DNA from: Motilibacter aurantiacus
GTDB taxonomy: Bacteria > Actinomycetota > Actinomycetes > Motilibacterales > Motilibacteraceae
Direction: 5' to 3'
Length of the DNA stretch: 64,000 nucleotides
Assembly (NCBI RefSeq): GCF_011250645.1
Contig: NZ_JAANNO010000003.1
Coordinates: 62,001-126,000, forward strand
Notes under the pieces: model-generated
Told to the model about the DNA's origin: nothing
The model's database searches: none
The model's input: only the letters and a program-made list of their open reading frames with translations
Shown: in pieces, positions 53,021 through 59,954 of the stretch
Layout: every line of letters begins with the position of its first letter
How positions within the stretch are numbered: the first letter of the stretch is position 1
Made by a program: the position numbers and the translations under genes

Positions 53021-53377
53021 TCAGCGGCGCGCGAGCCTCCGCTCACCGGCGGCACCGGTGGAGTAGGCCAGGTCGTAGTGGGCGAAGATCGCCGGCTCCG
53101 CGTCGGCGAGCAGCTCCCCGTCGGTCTCGATACCGGGAGCGTTCTTCACCAGGTCCTTGGCGTGCTGCACCTTGAGGTAGTCCGGGCCGACCACTGCGCC
53201 GTCGAGCGGGACGAAGACGATGCGGTGACGGCCGATGATGCCGGTCTTCACCCCCGCGAACGACGGCCGGTCGGTCGCGGTGTCGACGTACACCGACTCC
53301 AGCGAGCCGATCTTCGAGCCCTCGCGGTCCACCACGTCGTGGTCCCGCCAGAGGTTGATGTTCTCCGCCTCGAACAC
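53021..53377 (-). CDS. PRC-barrel domain protein
   Basis: The 118-aa protein begins FEAENINLWRDHDVVDREGSKIGSLESVYVDTATDRPSFAGVKTG, a PRC-barrel pattern with the conserved D-x-x-G-x-x-I/V-G. The rest (VFVPLDGAVVGPDYLKVQHAKDLVKNAPGIETDGEL) completes the barrel and a short tail. PRC-barrel proteins bind RNA or act in stress responses; no specific role can be assigned. GTG 53377 follows AGGAAGGGG by 10 nt. Confidence 0.82.
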   Translation of the reverse strand: MFEAENINLWRDHDVVDREGSKIGSLESVYVDTATDRPSFAGVKTGIIGRHRIVFVPLDGAVVGPDYLKVQHAKDLVKNAPGIETDGELLADAEPAIFAHYDLAYSTGAAGERRLARR

Positions 53378-53459
53378 GGCGTTGTCCCCTTCCTGTCCGG
53401 ATCGGTACGCCCCTCCCCCGGCGGCGCAGGAGCGAACCACGCTCGCGGCGCCTGCGCGA

Positions 53460-53681
53460 TCACGCACCGGCCGGCGGCCGGCGCACGTCCTCGGCCCACC
53501 TCGCCTGCTGGTACTGGCTGCCGGGGCCCGCGTAGTAGCGCACGACGGCGCGCCAGCGATCGCCGACCCGGTACGCGTGCAGCAGCGTTCCGGGAAGCCA
53601 CTCACCGTCGTGCAGCACCTCGACGCGGCGTTGGCGGCCACGGGCGGCCGGCTCGGGGGACGGGTCGGGCGGTGCGTGCAC
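53460..53681 (-). CDS. Small conserved hypothetical protein, 73 aa
   Basis: GTG 53681 has GGAGG 7 nt upstream. After a Pro-rich head the protein reads RRVEVLHDGEWLPGTLLHAYRVGDRWRAVVRYYAGPGSQYQQARWAEDVR, an SH3-like small barrel rich in aromatic residues that is common in actinobacteria as a short stand-alone protein. Function unknown. It sits upstream of the PRC-barrel gene on the same strand (82 bp apart), possibly in one unit. Confidence 0.72.
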   Translation of the reverse strand: MHAPPDPSPEPAARGRQRRVEVLHDGEWLPGTLLHAYRVGDRWRAVVRYYAGPGSQYQQARWAEDVRRPPAGA

Positions 53682-53799
53682 GGGTCGGCCTCCACTCTCG
53701 AAGCTCGACCCGAGCAGATCCTGCCCCAGCCGCCGGCGGGCTGAACGTCCCGGGTCCGGCGCACCCGCGGCGCGTCGAGGCCATTGGGCCGTGCGGCGC

Positions 53800-53805
53800 T
53801 AGACT
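53800..53805 (+). promoter_or_regulatory. -10 hexamer TAGACT of the 68-aa gene
   Basis: TAGACT ends 8 nt before GTG 53814. Confidence 0.5.
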
Positions 53806-53813
53806 CGGAGCCC

Positions 53814-54020
53814 GTGACCCGACTCGGCGGCCTGCGCCCCAGCAACGGACAGCCCGCCTTCGGCGAGGTGAGCGTGCGGCGGGCGGGCGCACCGAAGGCG
53901 GAGTGGAGCCCCGAGCAGGCGATCGCGTTGCTGCAGCAGGGCTACAGCGTCCCCCACGTCGCCACCCGCACCGGGTACGACGAGCGGTGGCTCGCCGCGC
54001 AGCAGCGCTCGGACGACTGA
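53814..54020 (+). CDS. Small protein with helix-turn-helix-like segment, 68 aa
   Basis: The product is a short basic head followed by AEWSPEQAIALLQQGYSVPHVATRTGYDERWLAAQQR, which spaces like a helix-turn-helix (helix, GYSVPHVATRTGYDERWL). It may bind DNA. The nuclease gene starts 13 bp after its stop on the same strand, so the two are probably co-transcribed. No ribosome site; TAGACT is 8 nt upstream. Confidence 0.65.
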   Translation: MTRLGGLRPSNGQPAFGEVSVRRAGAPKAEWSPEQAIALLQQGYSVPHVATRTGYDERWLAAQQRSDD

Positions 54021-54033
54021 GGCACCGCCGCTC

Positions 54034-54867
54034 ATGACGAGCCCGGAGCTCGGCTACGACCCGGCGTTCCTCGGCGTCGACGCGCCCTTCCCCCACGTCC
54101 GGGGGGTCGAGACGGCCCTGCTGGACTACACGCACTTCTCGATCGCCATGCACCCGGACCGCCGCTTGGCCGCGGTGACCGGCGTCGTCATCGACGGGGC
54201 ACAGATCGTCGAGGTCGAGCGCTCGCGCGACCGCTGGTCCTTCGACCCCCGGCTGCCCGCGTCCGCCCAGACCGGCGAGGACGTCTATGCCGACAACGAC
54301 CTCGACCGCGGTCATCTCGTACGCCGCCGCGACCCGGCCTGGGGGGCTCCGCAGGTGGCCGAGCGCGCCAATGCCGACACCTTCTTCTTCACCAACTGCG
54401 CGCCGCAGGCCTCCGCGTTCAACCAGGGCCTGCAACTGTGGAACGGGCTGGAGAACTACCTGCTCGACAACGCGGTGACGGGCGGGCGCCGGCTCGCCGT
54501 CTTCACCGGCCCGGTCTTCGCCGACGACGACCCGCCCTACCGGGGGGCCCTCATCCCGCGGCGCTTCTACAAGGTCGCCGCGTTCATGGACGCGGGCGAG
54601 CTCGCGGCGACCGCGTACGTCCTCGACCAGACCCCGCAGCTGCCCGACCTGGAGCTGTCCCGGGTGACGTCGGCCCGGGCCGCCACCGGCGACGCGCCGC
54701 CGCTGGGGCCGTTCCGGACGTTCCAGGCCCCCGTGGCCGACGTGGCCCAGCTGACCGGCCTCGACCTCGGGGTGTACGCCGACGTCGACCGCTACGCCCC
54801 GGCGGCGGGGGTGCGGGAGCAGCGGTGGCGGCTGCTCACCGGCTACGGGGACGTCGTCCTCAGCTGA
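54034..54867 (+). CDS. DNA/RNA non-specific endonuclease, NUC1 type, without signal peptide
   Basis: The 277-aa protein has the NUC1 catalytic block YADNDLDRGHLVRRRDPAWG, with the DRGH catalytic histidine, and the metal asparagine region FFFTNCAPQASAFNQGLQLWNGLENYLL. The beta-strand NLAVFTGPVF-type segment (RRLAVFTGPVF) follows. NUC1 enzymes cut single- and double-stranded nucleic acids and are normally exported or kept inactive. No signal peptide or membrane helix is present here. ATG 54034 is used. Its last 8 bp overlap the convergent gene at 54860. Confidence 0.9.
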   Translation: MTSPELGYDPAFLGVDAPFPHVRGVETALLDYTHFSIAMHPDRRLAAVTGVVIDGAQIVEVERSRDRWSFDPRLPASAQTGEDVYADNDLDRGHLVRRRDPAWGAPQVAERANADTFFFTNCAPQASAFNQGLQLWNGLENYLLDNAVTGGRRLAVFTGPVFADDDPPYRGALIPRRFYKVAAFMDAGELAATAYVLDQTPQLPDLELSRVTSARAATGDAPPLGPFRTFQAPVADVAQLTGLDLGVYADVDRYAPAAGVREQRWRLLTGYGDVVLS

Positions 54868-55171
54868 AGGCCCCGCCGCCGCCCGGCCGGCGCAGGCTCT
54901 CGAGCTGCTTGATGCCGATCGCCTGCTCGATGTAGTCCATCTCCTGCCAGAGCCGCTCCCGATTGGCAGCGCTGCGGGAGACCGCATGGCAGAGCATCAC
55001 CGCCTGGCGGGCCTTCTTCTCCTGCAGCTCGGCCTCGCTGAGCTCGAGCAGCCGGGCCATCGCGGCGCGGAACTGGAGCAGCGTGTAGGGCAACGTGTCG
55101 GGCGGGCAGTCCGGGAAGTAGGTCACGGGCGTACCGAAGCAGAGGGCACCGACAAGGGTGCCCGGGCGCAC
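54860..55171 (-). CDS. Hypothetical protein, 103 aa
   Basis: From GTG 55171 the product reads PVTYFPDCPPDTLPYTLLQFRAAMARLLELSEAELQEKKARQAVMLCHAVSRSAANRERLWQEMDYIEQAIG in its central part, a helical, charged protein with two cysteines. I recognise no family. The N-terminal 12 residues may be non-coding: GTG 55131 is an in-frame alternative start. It overlaps the nuclease gene tail-to-tail by 8 bp. Confidence 0.55.
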   Translation of the reverse strand: MRPGTLVGALCFGTPVTYFPDCPPDTLPYTLLQFRAAMARLLELSEAELQEKKARQAVMLCHAVSRSAANRERLWQEMDYIEQAIGIKQLESLRRPGGGGAFS

Positions 55172-55275
55172 CGCCGCCGGTGCGTCGACGTCCGGGCGCG
55201 CCGGGACTGGCGTGGCCTCACCGTGTCGGGCGCGGCGGAAGGGCCGGGATGGCTACGGGTGAGGGCGCGGCGTCG

Positions 55276-55776
55276 ATGCTCCCCGGCTACACGGCCCGTC
55301 ACGACCTCGTGGTGAGCCGTTCCGGGGCGATGTCCTTCGCCGACCTACGAGCGGTCTTCACGACATCGGCGGGGCGCCGCGACCCGGCGGGCGGCTCGCC
55401 ATGCTCGAGAGGCAGGCGGCGGCGGGCGACGAGTGGGACGTCGCCGTGCGGCGTGCCCGGGCACCGGCCGTCCCGCCACCGGCGGGCGCCTACCCGTTCT
55501 CGATCGCGGACCCGTCGCTCGTGCAGGGTGTGCTGGCCCGTGCTGGGTTCACCGAAGTGGGTTTCGGCGGAGTGACGCCCTGGTCCGGCCCCCACGTCGA
55601 GGCGGCCCTCGCCTGGGTACGCGGCTTCAGCAGCACGAGCGCGACGTTGCCGGACTCGGCCGGGCTGCGGCAGCCGAGGCGCTGGCCCGGCTGCGTGCCG
55701 AACTGGCGCCCACCCCCGCGAGGACGGCGCCCGGCCCGGCTCCCGCGCCTGGCTCGTCACCGCCCGCCGCGCCTAG
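55276..55776 (+). pseudogene. Remnant of a class I SAM-dependent methyltransferase
   Basis: The C-terminal half of a SAM methyltransferase can be followed through three frame changes of the same sign. HDLVVSRSGAMSFADLRAVF (from about 55291) is in frame 1. RLAMLERQAAAGDEWDVAVRR..YPFSIADPSLVQGVLARAGFTEVGF..EAALAWVRGFSS (about 55395-55660) is in frame 3. AAAEALARLRAELA (55667-55708) is in frame 2. REDGARPGSRAWLVTARRA with its stop (55717-55776) is in frame 1. The N-terminal SAM-binding glycine loop is missing. Each change fits a one-base deletion, so this is a decayed gene rather than one sequencing slip. Confidence 0.72.
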
Positions 55777-55810
55777 CCGCGCGCGATCCCGTCCGGCACG
55801 GCATCCACCA

Positions 55811-55827
55811 CCGTGGTTGTGCCACGG
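55811..55827 (-). terminator. Terminator hairpin after rnpB
   Basis: CCGTGG and CCACGG pair around a 5-nt loop, 17 bp beyond the 3' end of rnpB. Confidence 0.5.
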
Positions 55828-55843
55828 GCAGGCCGGGAGGAGG

Positions 55844-56228
55844 GGACGAGCCGGCCTGTAAGCCGGATTCTGTCCCGCCACCGGAGCGGCGGGGGCGGCC
55901 ATCCATCTAGGGCCGCCGTTGCCGACGGCCTCGTGCGGCCTACCCGGAAGCTCGGGCGGGCCGCCCTTCCCAGCTGACGCTGTGCGCTTCCTGTCTGGCC
56001 TTGCTCCGGGCGGGGTTTGCCGAGCCGCCCGGGTCACCCCGGGCGCTGGTGGTCTCTTACACCACCGTTTCACCCTTACCGGTGCCAGAGGCACCGGCGG
56101 TCTGCTTTCTGTGGCACTTTCCCGCGGGTCGCCCCGGGTGGGTGTTGCCCACCGCCCTGCCCTGTGGAGTCCGGACTTTCCTCGGCGGCGCCCGAGGGCG
56201 CCGACGCGACCGCCCGGCCGGCTCGTCC
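55844..56228 (-). ncRNA. rnpB: RNase P RNA, bacterial type A
   Basis: The catalytic RNA of RNase P matures tRNA 5' ends. The minus strand shows the conserved GAGGAAAGTCCGGACTCC core (56182-56165 region) with the following ACAGGGCAGG, and the 3' ACAGAATCCGGCTTACAGG segment (55873-55855). The ends GGACGAGCCGGCC and GGCCGGCTCGTCC form a perfect 13-bp P1 helix, which fixes both ends. A TACCCT hexamer lies 6 nt before the 5' end. Confidence 0.95.
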
Positions 56229-56234
56229 GTCGCC

Positions 56235-56240
56235 AGGGTA
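56235..56240 (-). promoter_or_regulatory. -10 hexamer TACCCT of rnpB
   Basis: TACCCT on the minus strand ends 6 nt before the P1 helix of the RNA, fitting a start at 56228. Confidence 0.65.
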
Positions 56241-56248
56241 CCGCCACG

Positions 56249-56254
56249 TACAGT
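56249..56254 (+). promoter_or_regulatory. -10 hexamer TACAGT of the ArsB/NhaD-type transporter gene
   Basis: TACAGT ends 8 nt before GTG 56263, facing away from the rnpB promoter. Confidence 0.45.
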
Positions 56255-56262
56255 CGCTCCCC

Positions 56263-57393
56263 GTGCCCGCAGTCGTGGCCCTGGCCGGGGCGCTCGCCGT
56301 CCTGACCGGCTGGCTCTCGCCGGCGGGCGCCGTGGAGGTGCTGGAGCGCAGCGCGCCGGTCCTCGGGTTCCTCGTGGCGGTCACGGTGCTCGCCGAGCTG
56401 GCCGACGACGCCGGCCTGTTCGAGGCCGGCGCGAGCGTCACCGCCCGGCTGGGGCGCGGCAGCGTGCGCCGGCTCTTCCTGCTCGTGTGCCTGCTCTGCA
56501 CCGTCACCACGGTCGTGCTGAGCCTGGACACGACCGCCGTGCTGCTCACCCCGGTCGTGCTGGCGATGTGCCGGAGGCTCGGCCTGCCCGCGCTCCCGTT
56601 CGCCTTCGCCACCATCTGGCTGGCGAACGCCGCGAGCCTGCTGCTGCCCGTCTCCAACCTCACCAACCTGCTCGCCGCCGAGGGCCGGGGGCTGGGCGCG
56701 CTGGAGTACGCCCGCCACGCCGCGCTCCCCCAGCTCGCCGTCCTCGCCGTGACCCTGGCCGTCCTGCTGCTCCGCCACCGGCGGGCGCTGCGGGGCGCGT
56801 ACGGGATCCCCGAGAGCCCGCAGGCTGCGGACCCGGCACTGCTGCGCACGGCCGGCCTGGTGACCGCAGTGGTCGCCGCCCTGCTGGTCGCGGGCCTGCC
56901 CCCGTGGGCGGTCGCTACCGGCGGCGCGCTCGTGCTGGTGTCCGTCTACGCGGCGAAGCGCAGGGACCGGCTGCGCCTGGCCCTCCTGCCCTGGCGCCTG
57001 GTCGTGATGACGGTCGGGCTCTTCCTCGTCGTGCAGGGGCTGCAGGAGCACGGGCTCACCCGGCTCCTGCACGACGCGGCCGGCGACGGTGAGGGCAGCG
57101 GGGCGCTGCTCCGGCTCACCGGGGTGGCGGCGGGAGCCGCGAACGCGGTGAACAACCTGCCGGCGTACCTCGCCGTCGAGCCGGTCGCGGGCAGCGCCGA
57201 GCGCCTGCTGGCCGCGCTGGTCGGGGTCAACGCGGGGCCGCTCGTCCTGCTCTGGGGCTCGCTGGCCACGCTGCTCTGGCGCGACCGCTGTGCCGCGCGC
57301 GGCCTCCACGTCGGCGCCTGGGCCTTCGCCCGCGAGGGGCTGCTGCTGGTCCCACCGGCCCTGGTCGCCGGGGCCCTCGCCATCGGCATCTAG
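56263..57393 (+). CDS. ArsB/NhaD-type ion transporter
   Basis: The 376-aa protein has about ten membrane helices and the ion-transporter superfamily pseudo-repeats: VLSLDTTAVLLTPVVLAMCRRLG and the re-entrant turn LLLPVSNLTNLLAAEG in the first half, and TGVAAGAANAVNNLPAYLAVEP in the second. The Asn-x-x-N turns are characteristic of arsenite, citrate and Na+/H+ transporters of this group. Substrate is uncertain; no arsR or arsC is adjacent. GTG 56263 is preferred over the longer frame, which would run into rnpB. Confidence 0.85.
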   Translation: MPAVVALAGALAVLTGWLSPAGAVEVLERSAPVLGFLVAVTVLAELADDAGLFEAGASVTARLGRGSVRRLFLLVCLLCTVTTVVLSLDTTAVLLTPVVLAMCRRLGLPALPFAFATIWLANAASLLLPVSNLTNLLAAEGRGLGALEYARHAALPQLAVLAVTLAVLLLRHRRALRGAYGIPESPQAADPALLRTAGLVTAVVAALLVAGLPPWAVATGGALVLVSVYAAKRRDRLRLALLPWRLVVMTVGLFLVVQGLQEHGLTRLLHDAAGDGEGSGALLRLTGVAAGAANAVNNLPAYLAVEPVAGSAERLLAALVGVNAGPLVLLWGSLATLLWRDRCAARGLHVGAWAFAREGLLLVPPALVAGALAIGI

Positions 57394-57416
57394 CACTCTA
57401 GAACTGGTTAGCCCAA

Positions 57417-57457
57417 TCGGGTGATGGCGCAGAGCGATCACCCGAAAGGCTCTGCGC
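57417..57457 (+). promoter_or_regulatory. Interleaved inverted repeats upstream of the secreted Fn3-like gene
   Basis: Two perfect 9-bp helices interleave: TCGGGTGAT (57417-57425) with ATCACCCGA (57437-57445), and GCGCAGAGC (57427-57435) with GCTCTGCGC (57449-57457). Either hairpin excludes the other, or both form a compact knot. The element lies 24 bp after the transporter stop and 95 bp before the next start. It does not match a riboswitch class I know. Confidence 0.6.
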
Positions 57458-57551
57458 TACGCCGTTTGTGGCCGACATGATGGGGGCGTCAACAACGCAG
57501 GGTCGCAAGGAAGTCGCGGTCCGTAACTTTCTCGCCTCGCAGGAGCCTCTC

Positions 57552-57983
57552 ATGTCGCGCACCGTCACCCGCCGTCACGTCGCCTCGCTCGCCCTGGCCG
57601 CTGTCGGTGCCGGCGCCGCCCTGGTCGCCACGGCCGGCGCCGCCGACGCCAAGCGCCTGCCCGTCGCCACCATGACGCCGGACGTCGTCACCACCGAGAC
57701 CGCTCCCACGGCCCCCACCGTGATTGGCAGCACCGTGAGCTCCTCCGGCGTGACGATCCGCTTCGTCGACAACGCCGACAACGAGACCGGCTTCCGCCTC
57801 CAGAAGTCGACGAACTACGGCGCCACCTGGGCCGACGTGGAGGGCAGCGAGATCGCCGCGCTCGAGGGCACCGGCGGGTACGGCTTCGCGCGGGCCGCTC
57901 GCACGGGCTTCGGCACGCAGCTGCGCGTCGTGGCCTTCAACGACACCGGCGTGGGCGCCGGCGCCCCCGTCACCTGCTGCTGA
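57552..57983 (+). CDS. Secreted fibronectin type III-like small protein
   Basis: The 143-aa product has a signal peptide (about residues 1-33: SLALAAVGAGAALVATAGAADA). One Fn3-like domain (about 50-130) has the APTVIGSTVSSSGVTIRFVDNADNETGFRLQKSTNYGATWADV strand order, including the D-N-E-T-G-F hallmark, and the chain ends in Cys-Cys. There is no enzyme motif. It is probably an extracellular or wall-attached binding protein. ATG 57552 has AGGAG 7 nt upstream; the longer frame starting at 57468 would include non-coding leader. Confidence 0.8.
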   Translation: MSRTVTRRHVASLALAAVGAGAALVATAGAADAKRLPVATMTPDVVTTETAPTAPTVIGSTVSSSGVTIRFVDNADNETGFRLQKSTNYGATWADVEGSEIAALEGTGGYGFARAARTGFGTQLRVVAFNDTGVGAGAPVTCC

Positions 57984-57989
57984 GCATGA

Positions 57990-58007
57990 CCGGGGCTACA
58001 GCCCCGG
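57990..58007. terminator. Terminator hairpin between convergent genes
   Basis: CCGGGGCT and AGCCCCGG form an 8-bp inverted repeat (effectively 7 bp with a 4-nt loop); it overlaps the last codons of the RNase H/phosphatase gene. Confidence 0.65.
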
Positions 58008-59204
58008 CTCGCCCAACAGCCCGCTCAGATGGGATGTGCTGTTGAAGGCACGCAGGGACGCCCCGCCGTCCGGCCACCACTGGACCAGGTGCAGCGACGC
58101 CGGCGTCATCTCCATTCGGAACAGCGAGTGCGCCGGCGCGTCCAGCGCCAGCCGCACCAGCTGCTTGAGCGGCGTCACGTGGCTGACCACCACGACGGTG
58201 CGCCCCGCGTAGCGCGCGATCACCTTGTCGCGGGCCCGCTTCACCCGGGCCCCGACCTCGTCCAGGCTCTCCCCACCCGGCGGCGCGGCGGCCGGTGAGT
58301 CGAGCCAGGCCTGCAGCTGCGCGGGCCACTGCTCCCGCACCGCCGCCAGGTCGAGCCCGTCCCACTCCCCGAACGACGCCTCGGCGAAGCCCTCCTCGAC
58401 CTTGACCGGGACGCCGACGAGCGCCGCAGCCGCCTCCGCCGTCTCGCGCGCCCGCCGCAGCGGGGAGGACACCACGGCGACCGGCCGGTCCGGGCCGCAG
58501 AAGCCGGGCAGTGCTCGGGCGGCGGCCTCCGCCTGCGCGCGGCCCCGCTCGGTCAGCCCGGGGTCCGCTCCGCCGCGGCCGCAGAAGAGCTTGCGGAGCG
58601 TGTTGGCGGACTCGCCGTGGCGGACGAGCACGAACGTCGTCGGCGTGCCCACGTCGTCCCAGCCGGTCAGCTTGTTCGCCGGGACGGCCGGCTCGGGCTC
58701 GGCCTCGTCGATGGCGACCGGCAGCGCGCCGCCGCCGCGCACGCCGACCGTGGGCGTCCACTGCTCCCCGCGCGCCTGGGCGTCCATCGCCTCGTTGCCG
58801 AGCCGGTCGGCGTGCGAGTTCTGCGCCCGCGGGATCCAGGTGTAGCGGACCCGCGACTGGTCGAAGGCCTGGCGGGCGGCGAGGGCGAGCGGCTGCAGCG
58901 GGGGGTGCTTGATCTTCCAGCGCCCGCTCATCTGCTCCACGACGAGCTTGGAGTCCATCCGGACCTCGACGCTCGCGCTCGGGTCGATCTCGGCCGCGGC
59001 CCGCAGGCCCTCCACGAGGCCGGTGTACTCGGCCACGTTGTTGGTCGTGTGCCCGAGCCCGCCGGCCCGCTCGGCCAGCACCTCGCCGGTCGCGGCGTCC
59101 TTGACCAGCGAGCCGTAGCCCGCCGGCCCCGGGTTGCCCCGCGACCCTCCGTCCGCCTCGACGACGAGCCGACGCTGCCCGGCCTGGGACGACGCGTCGG
59201 TCAC
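57996..59204 (-). CDS. Bifunctional RNase HI / histidine phosphatase (CobC-like) protein
   Basis: The 402-aa fusion is typical of actinobacteria (Rv2228c type). Residues 12-140 are RNase HI: VEADGGSRGNPGPAGYG, NNVAEYTGLVEGL, RMDSKLVVEQMSG and NSHADRLGNEAM carry the acidic active-site residues. Residues 195-400 are a histidine phosphatase: TTFVLVRHGESANTLRKLFCGRG with the phospho-histidine, and VVVVSHVTPLKQLVRLAL. The second half resembles alpha-ribazole phosphatase of cobalamin synthesis. GTG 59204 overlaps the upstream gene's stop by 4 nt. Confidence 0.93.
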   Translation of the reverse strand: MTDASSQAGQRRLVVEADGGSRGNPGPAGYGSLVKDAATGEVLAERAGGLGHTTNNVAEYTGLVEGLRAAAEIDPSASVEVRMDSKLVVEQMSGRWKIKHPPLQPLALAARQAFDQSRVRYTWIPRAQNSHADRLGNEAMDAQARGEQWTPTVGVRGGGALPVAIDEAEPEPAVPANKLTGWDDVGTPTTFVLVRHGESANTLRKLFCGRGGADPGLTERGRAQAEAAARALPGFCGPDRPVAVVSSPLRRARETAEAAAALVGVPVKVEEGFAEASFGEWDGLDLAAVREQWPAQLQAWLDSPAAAPPGGESLDEVGARVKRARDKVIARYAGRTVVVVSHVTPLKQLVRLALDAPAHSLFRMEMTPASLHLVQWWPDGGASLRAFNSTSHLSGLLGEPGL

Positions 59205-59944
59205 AGCCCGGACTCGGCAGTGCGGACCAGGATGCGGCGGCACTCCTCGCAGCGCAGCACCTCGTCGGCCGGGGCGTCGCGGAAGCGCCCGAGGTCGACC
59301 GTGTTGAGCTCGAGCCGGCATCCCATGCAGCGGCGCTGCTTCAGCTCGGCCGCCCCGACGCCGTCGGAGGAGGCGCGCAGCTTCTCGTACAGCGCCAGCA
59401 GCTCGCCCCCGACGTCGCGCACGACCGCCTCGCGAGCCTGCTGGGTGAGGTACGCCTCGCTGTCGATCTCCTCGACGGCCGCGTCCCGCCGGCCCACGGC
59501 CGCCGCGCGCTTGCCCTCGACGCCGGAGGCGTCGGCCCGCAGCCGCGCCACCTCGCTCTGGACCTCCTCGACCCGCTCCATGACCGAGAGCTCGACGTCC
59601 TCGAGCTCGGCCTGCCGCCTGGCCAGCGAGGCCAGCTCGGACTGCAGGTCCACGAGCTCCTTCGGGGAGGAGACGCGGCCGGAGTCGAGGCGCGCCTGGT
59701 CGCGGCGGGCGCGGGCGCGCACCTGCTCGACGTCGGCCTCCGCCTTCGCCTGCTCGCGCTCGAGGTCGCTCGCCTGCGTCTCGGCCGCGACCGTGAGGTC
59801 GCGCAACCGGCGCAGGTCCTTGTCGAGCTGCTCGATCTCGGCGTGCTCGGGAAGGGTGCGGCGACGGTGGGCGAGCTGGTCCAGGCGGGCGTCGAGGCCC
59901 TGCAGGTCGAGCAGGCGCTGCTGCTCGGCGGGGTCGGCCTTCAG
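59201..59944 (-). CDS. Coiled-coil zinc-ribbon protein, CTG start
   Basis: The 247-aa protein is a long coiled coil (about residues 10-180) ending in a C4 zinc ribbon, CMGC..CEEC (RRCMGCRLELN and VLRCEECRRIL). This family is fixed between nif3 and the RNase H/phosphatase gene in actinobacteria and is of unknown function. No ATG, GTG or TTG is available at the expected start. CTG 59944 is preceded by GAGGAG at 6 nt and is followed by KADPAEQQRLLDLQGLDARLDQLAHRR, which matches the usual N terminus of the family. The TTG at 59806 would delete 46 conserved residues. Confidence 0.85.
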   Translation of the reverse strand: MKADPAEQQRLLDLQGLDARLDQLAHRRRTLPEHAEIEQLDKDLRRLRDLTVAAETQASDLEREQAKAEADVEQVRARARRDQARLDSGRVSSPKELVDLQSELASLARRQAELEDVELSVMERVEEVQSEVARLRADASGVEGKRAAAVGRRDAAVEEIDSEAYLTQQAREAVVRDVGGELLALYEKLRASSDGVGAAELKQRRCMGCRLELNTVDLGRFRDAPADEVLRCEECRRILVRTAESGL

Positions 59945-59954
59945 GGCGAGCTCC

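Noticed and set aside
57417-57457. Full H-type pseudoknot with both 9-bp helices complete
   Set aside because: The connecting loops are only 1 and 3 nt, too short to span 9-bp helices together; mutually exclusive hairpins or a partial knot are more realistic.
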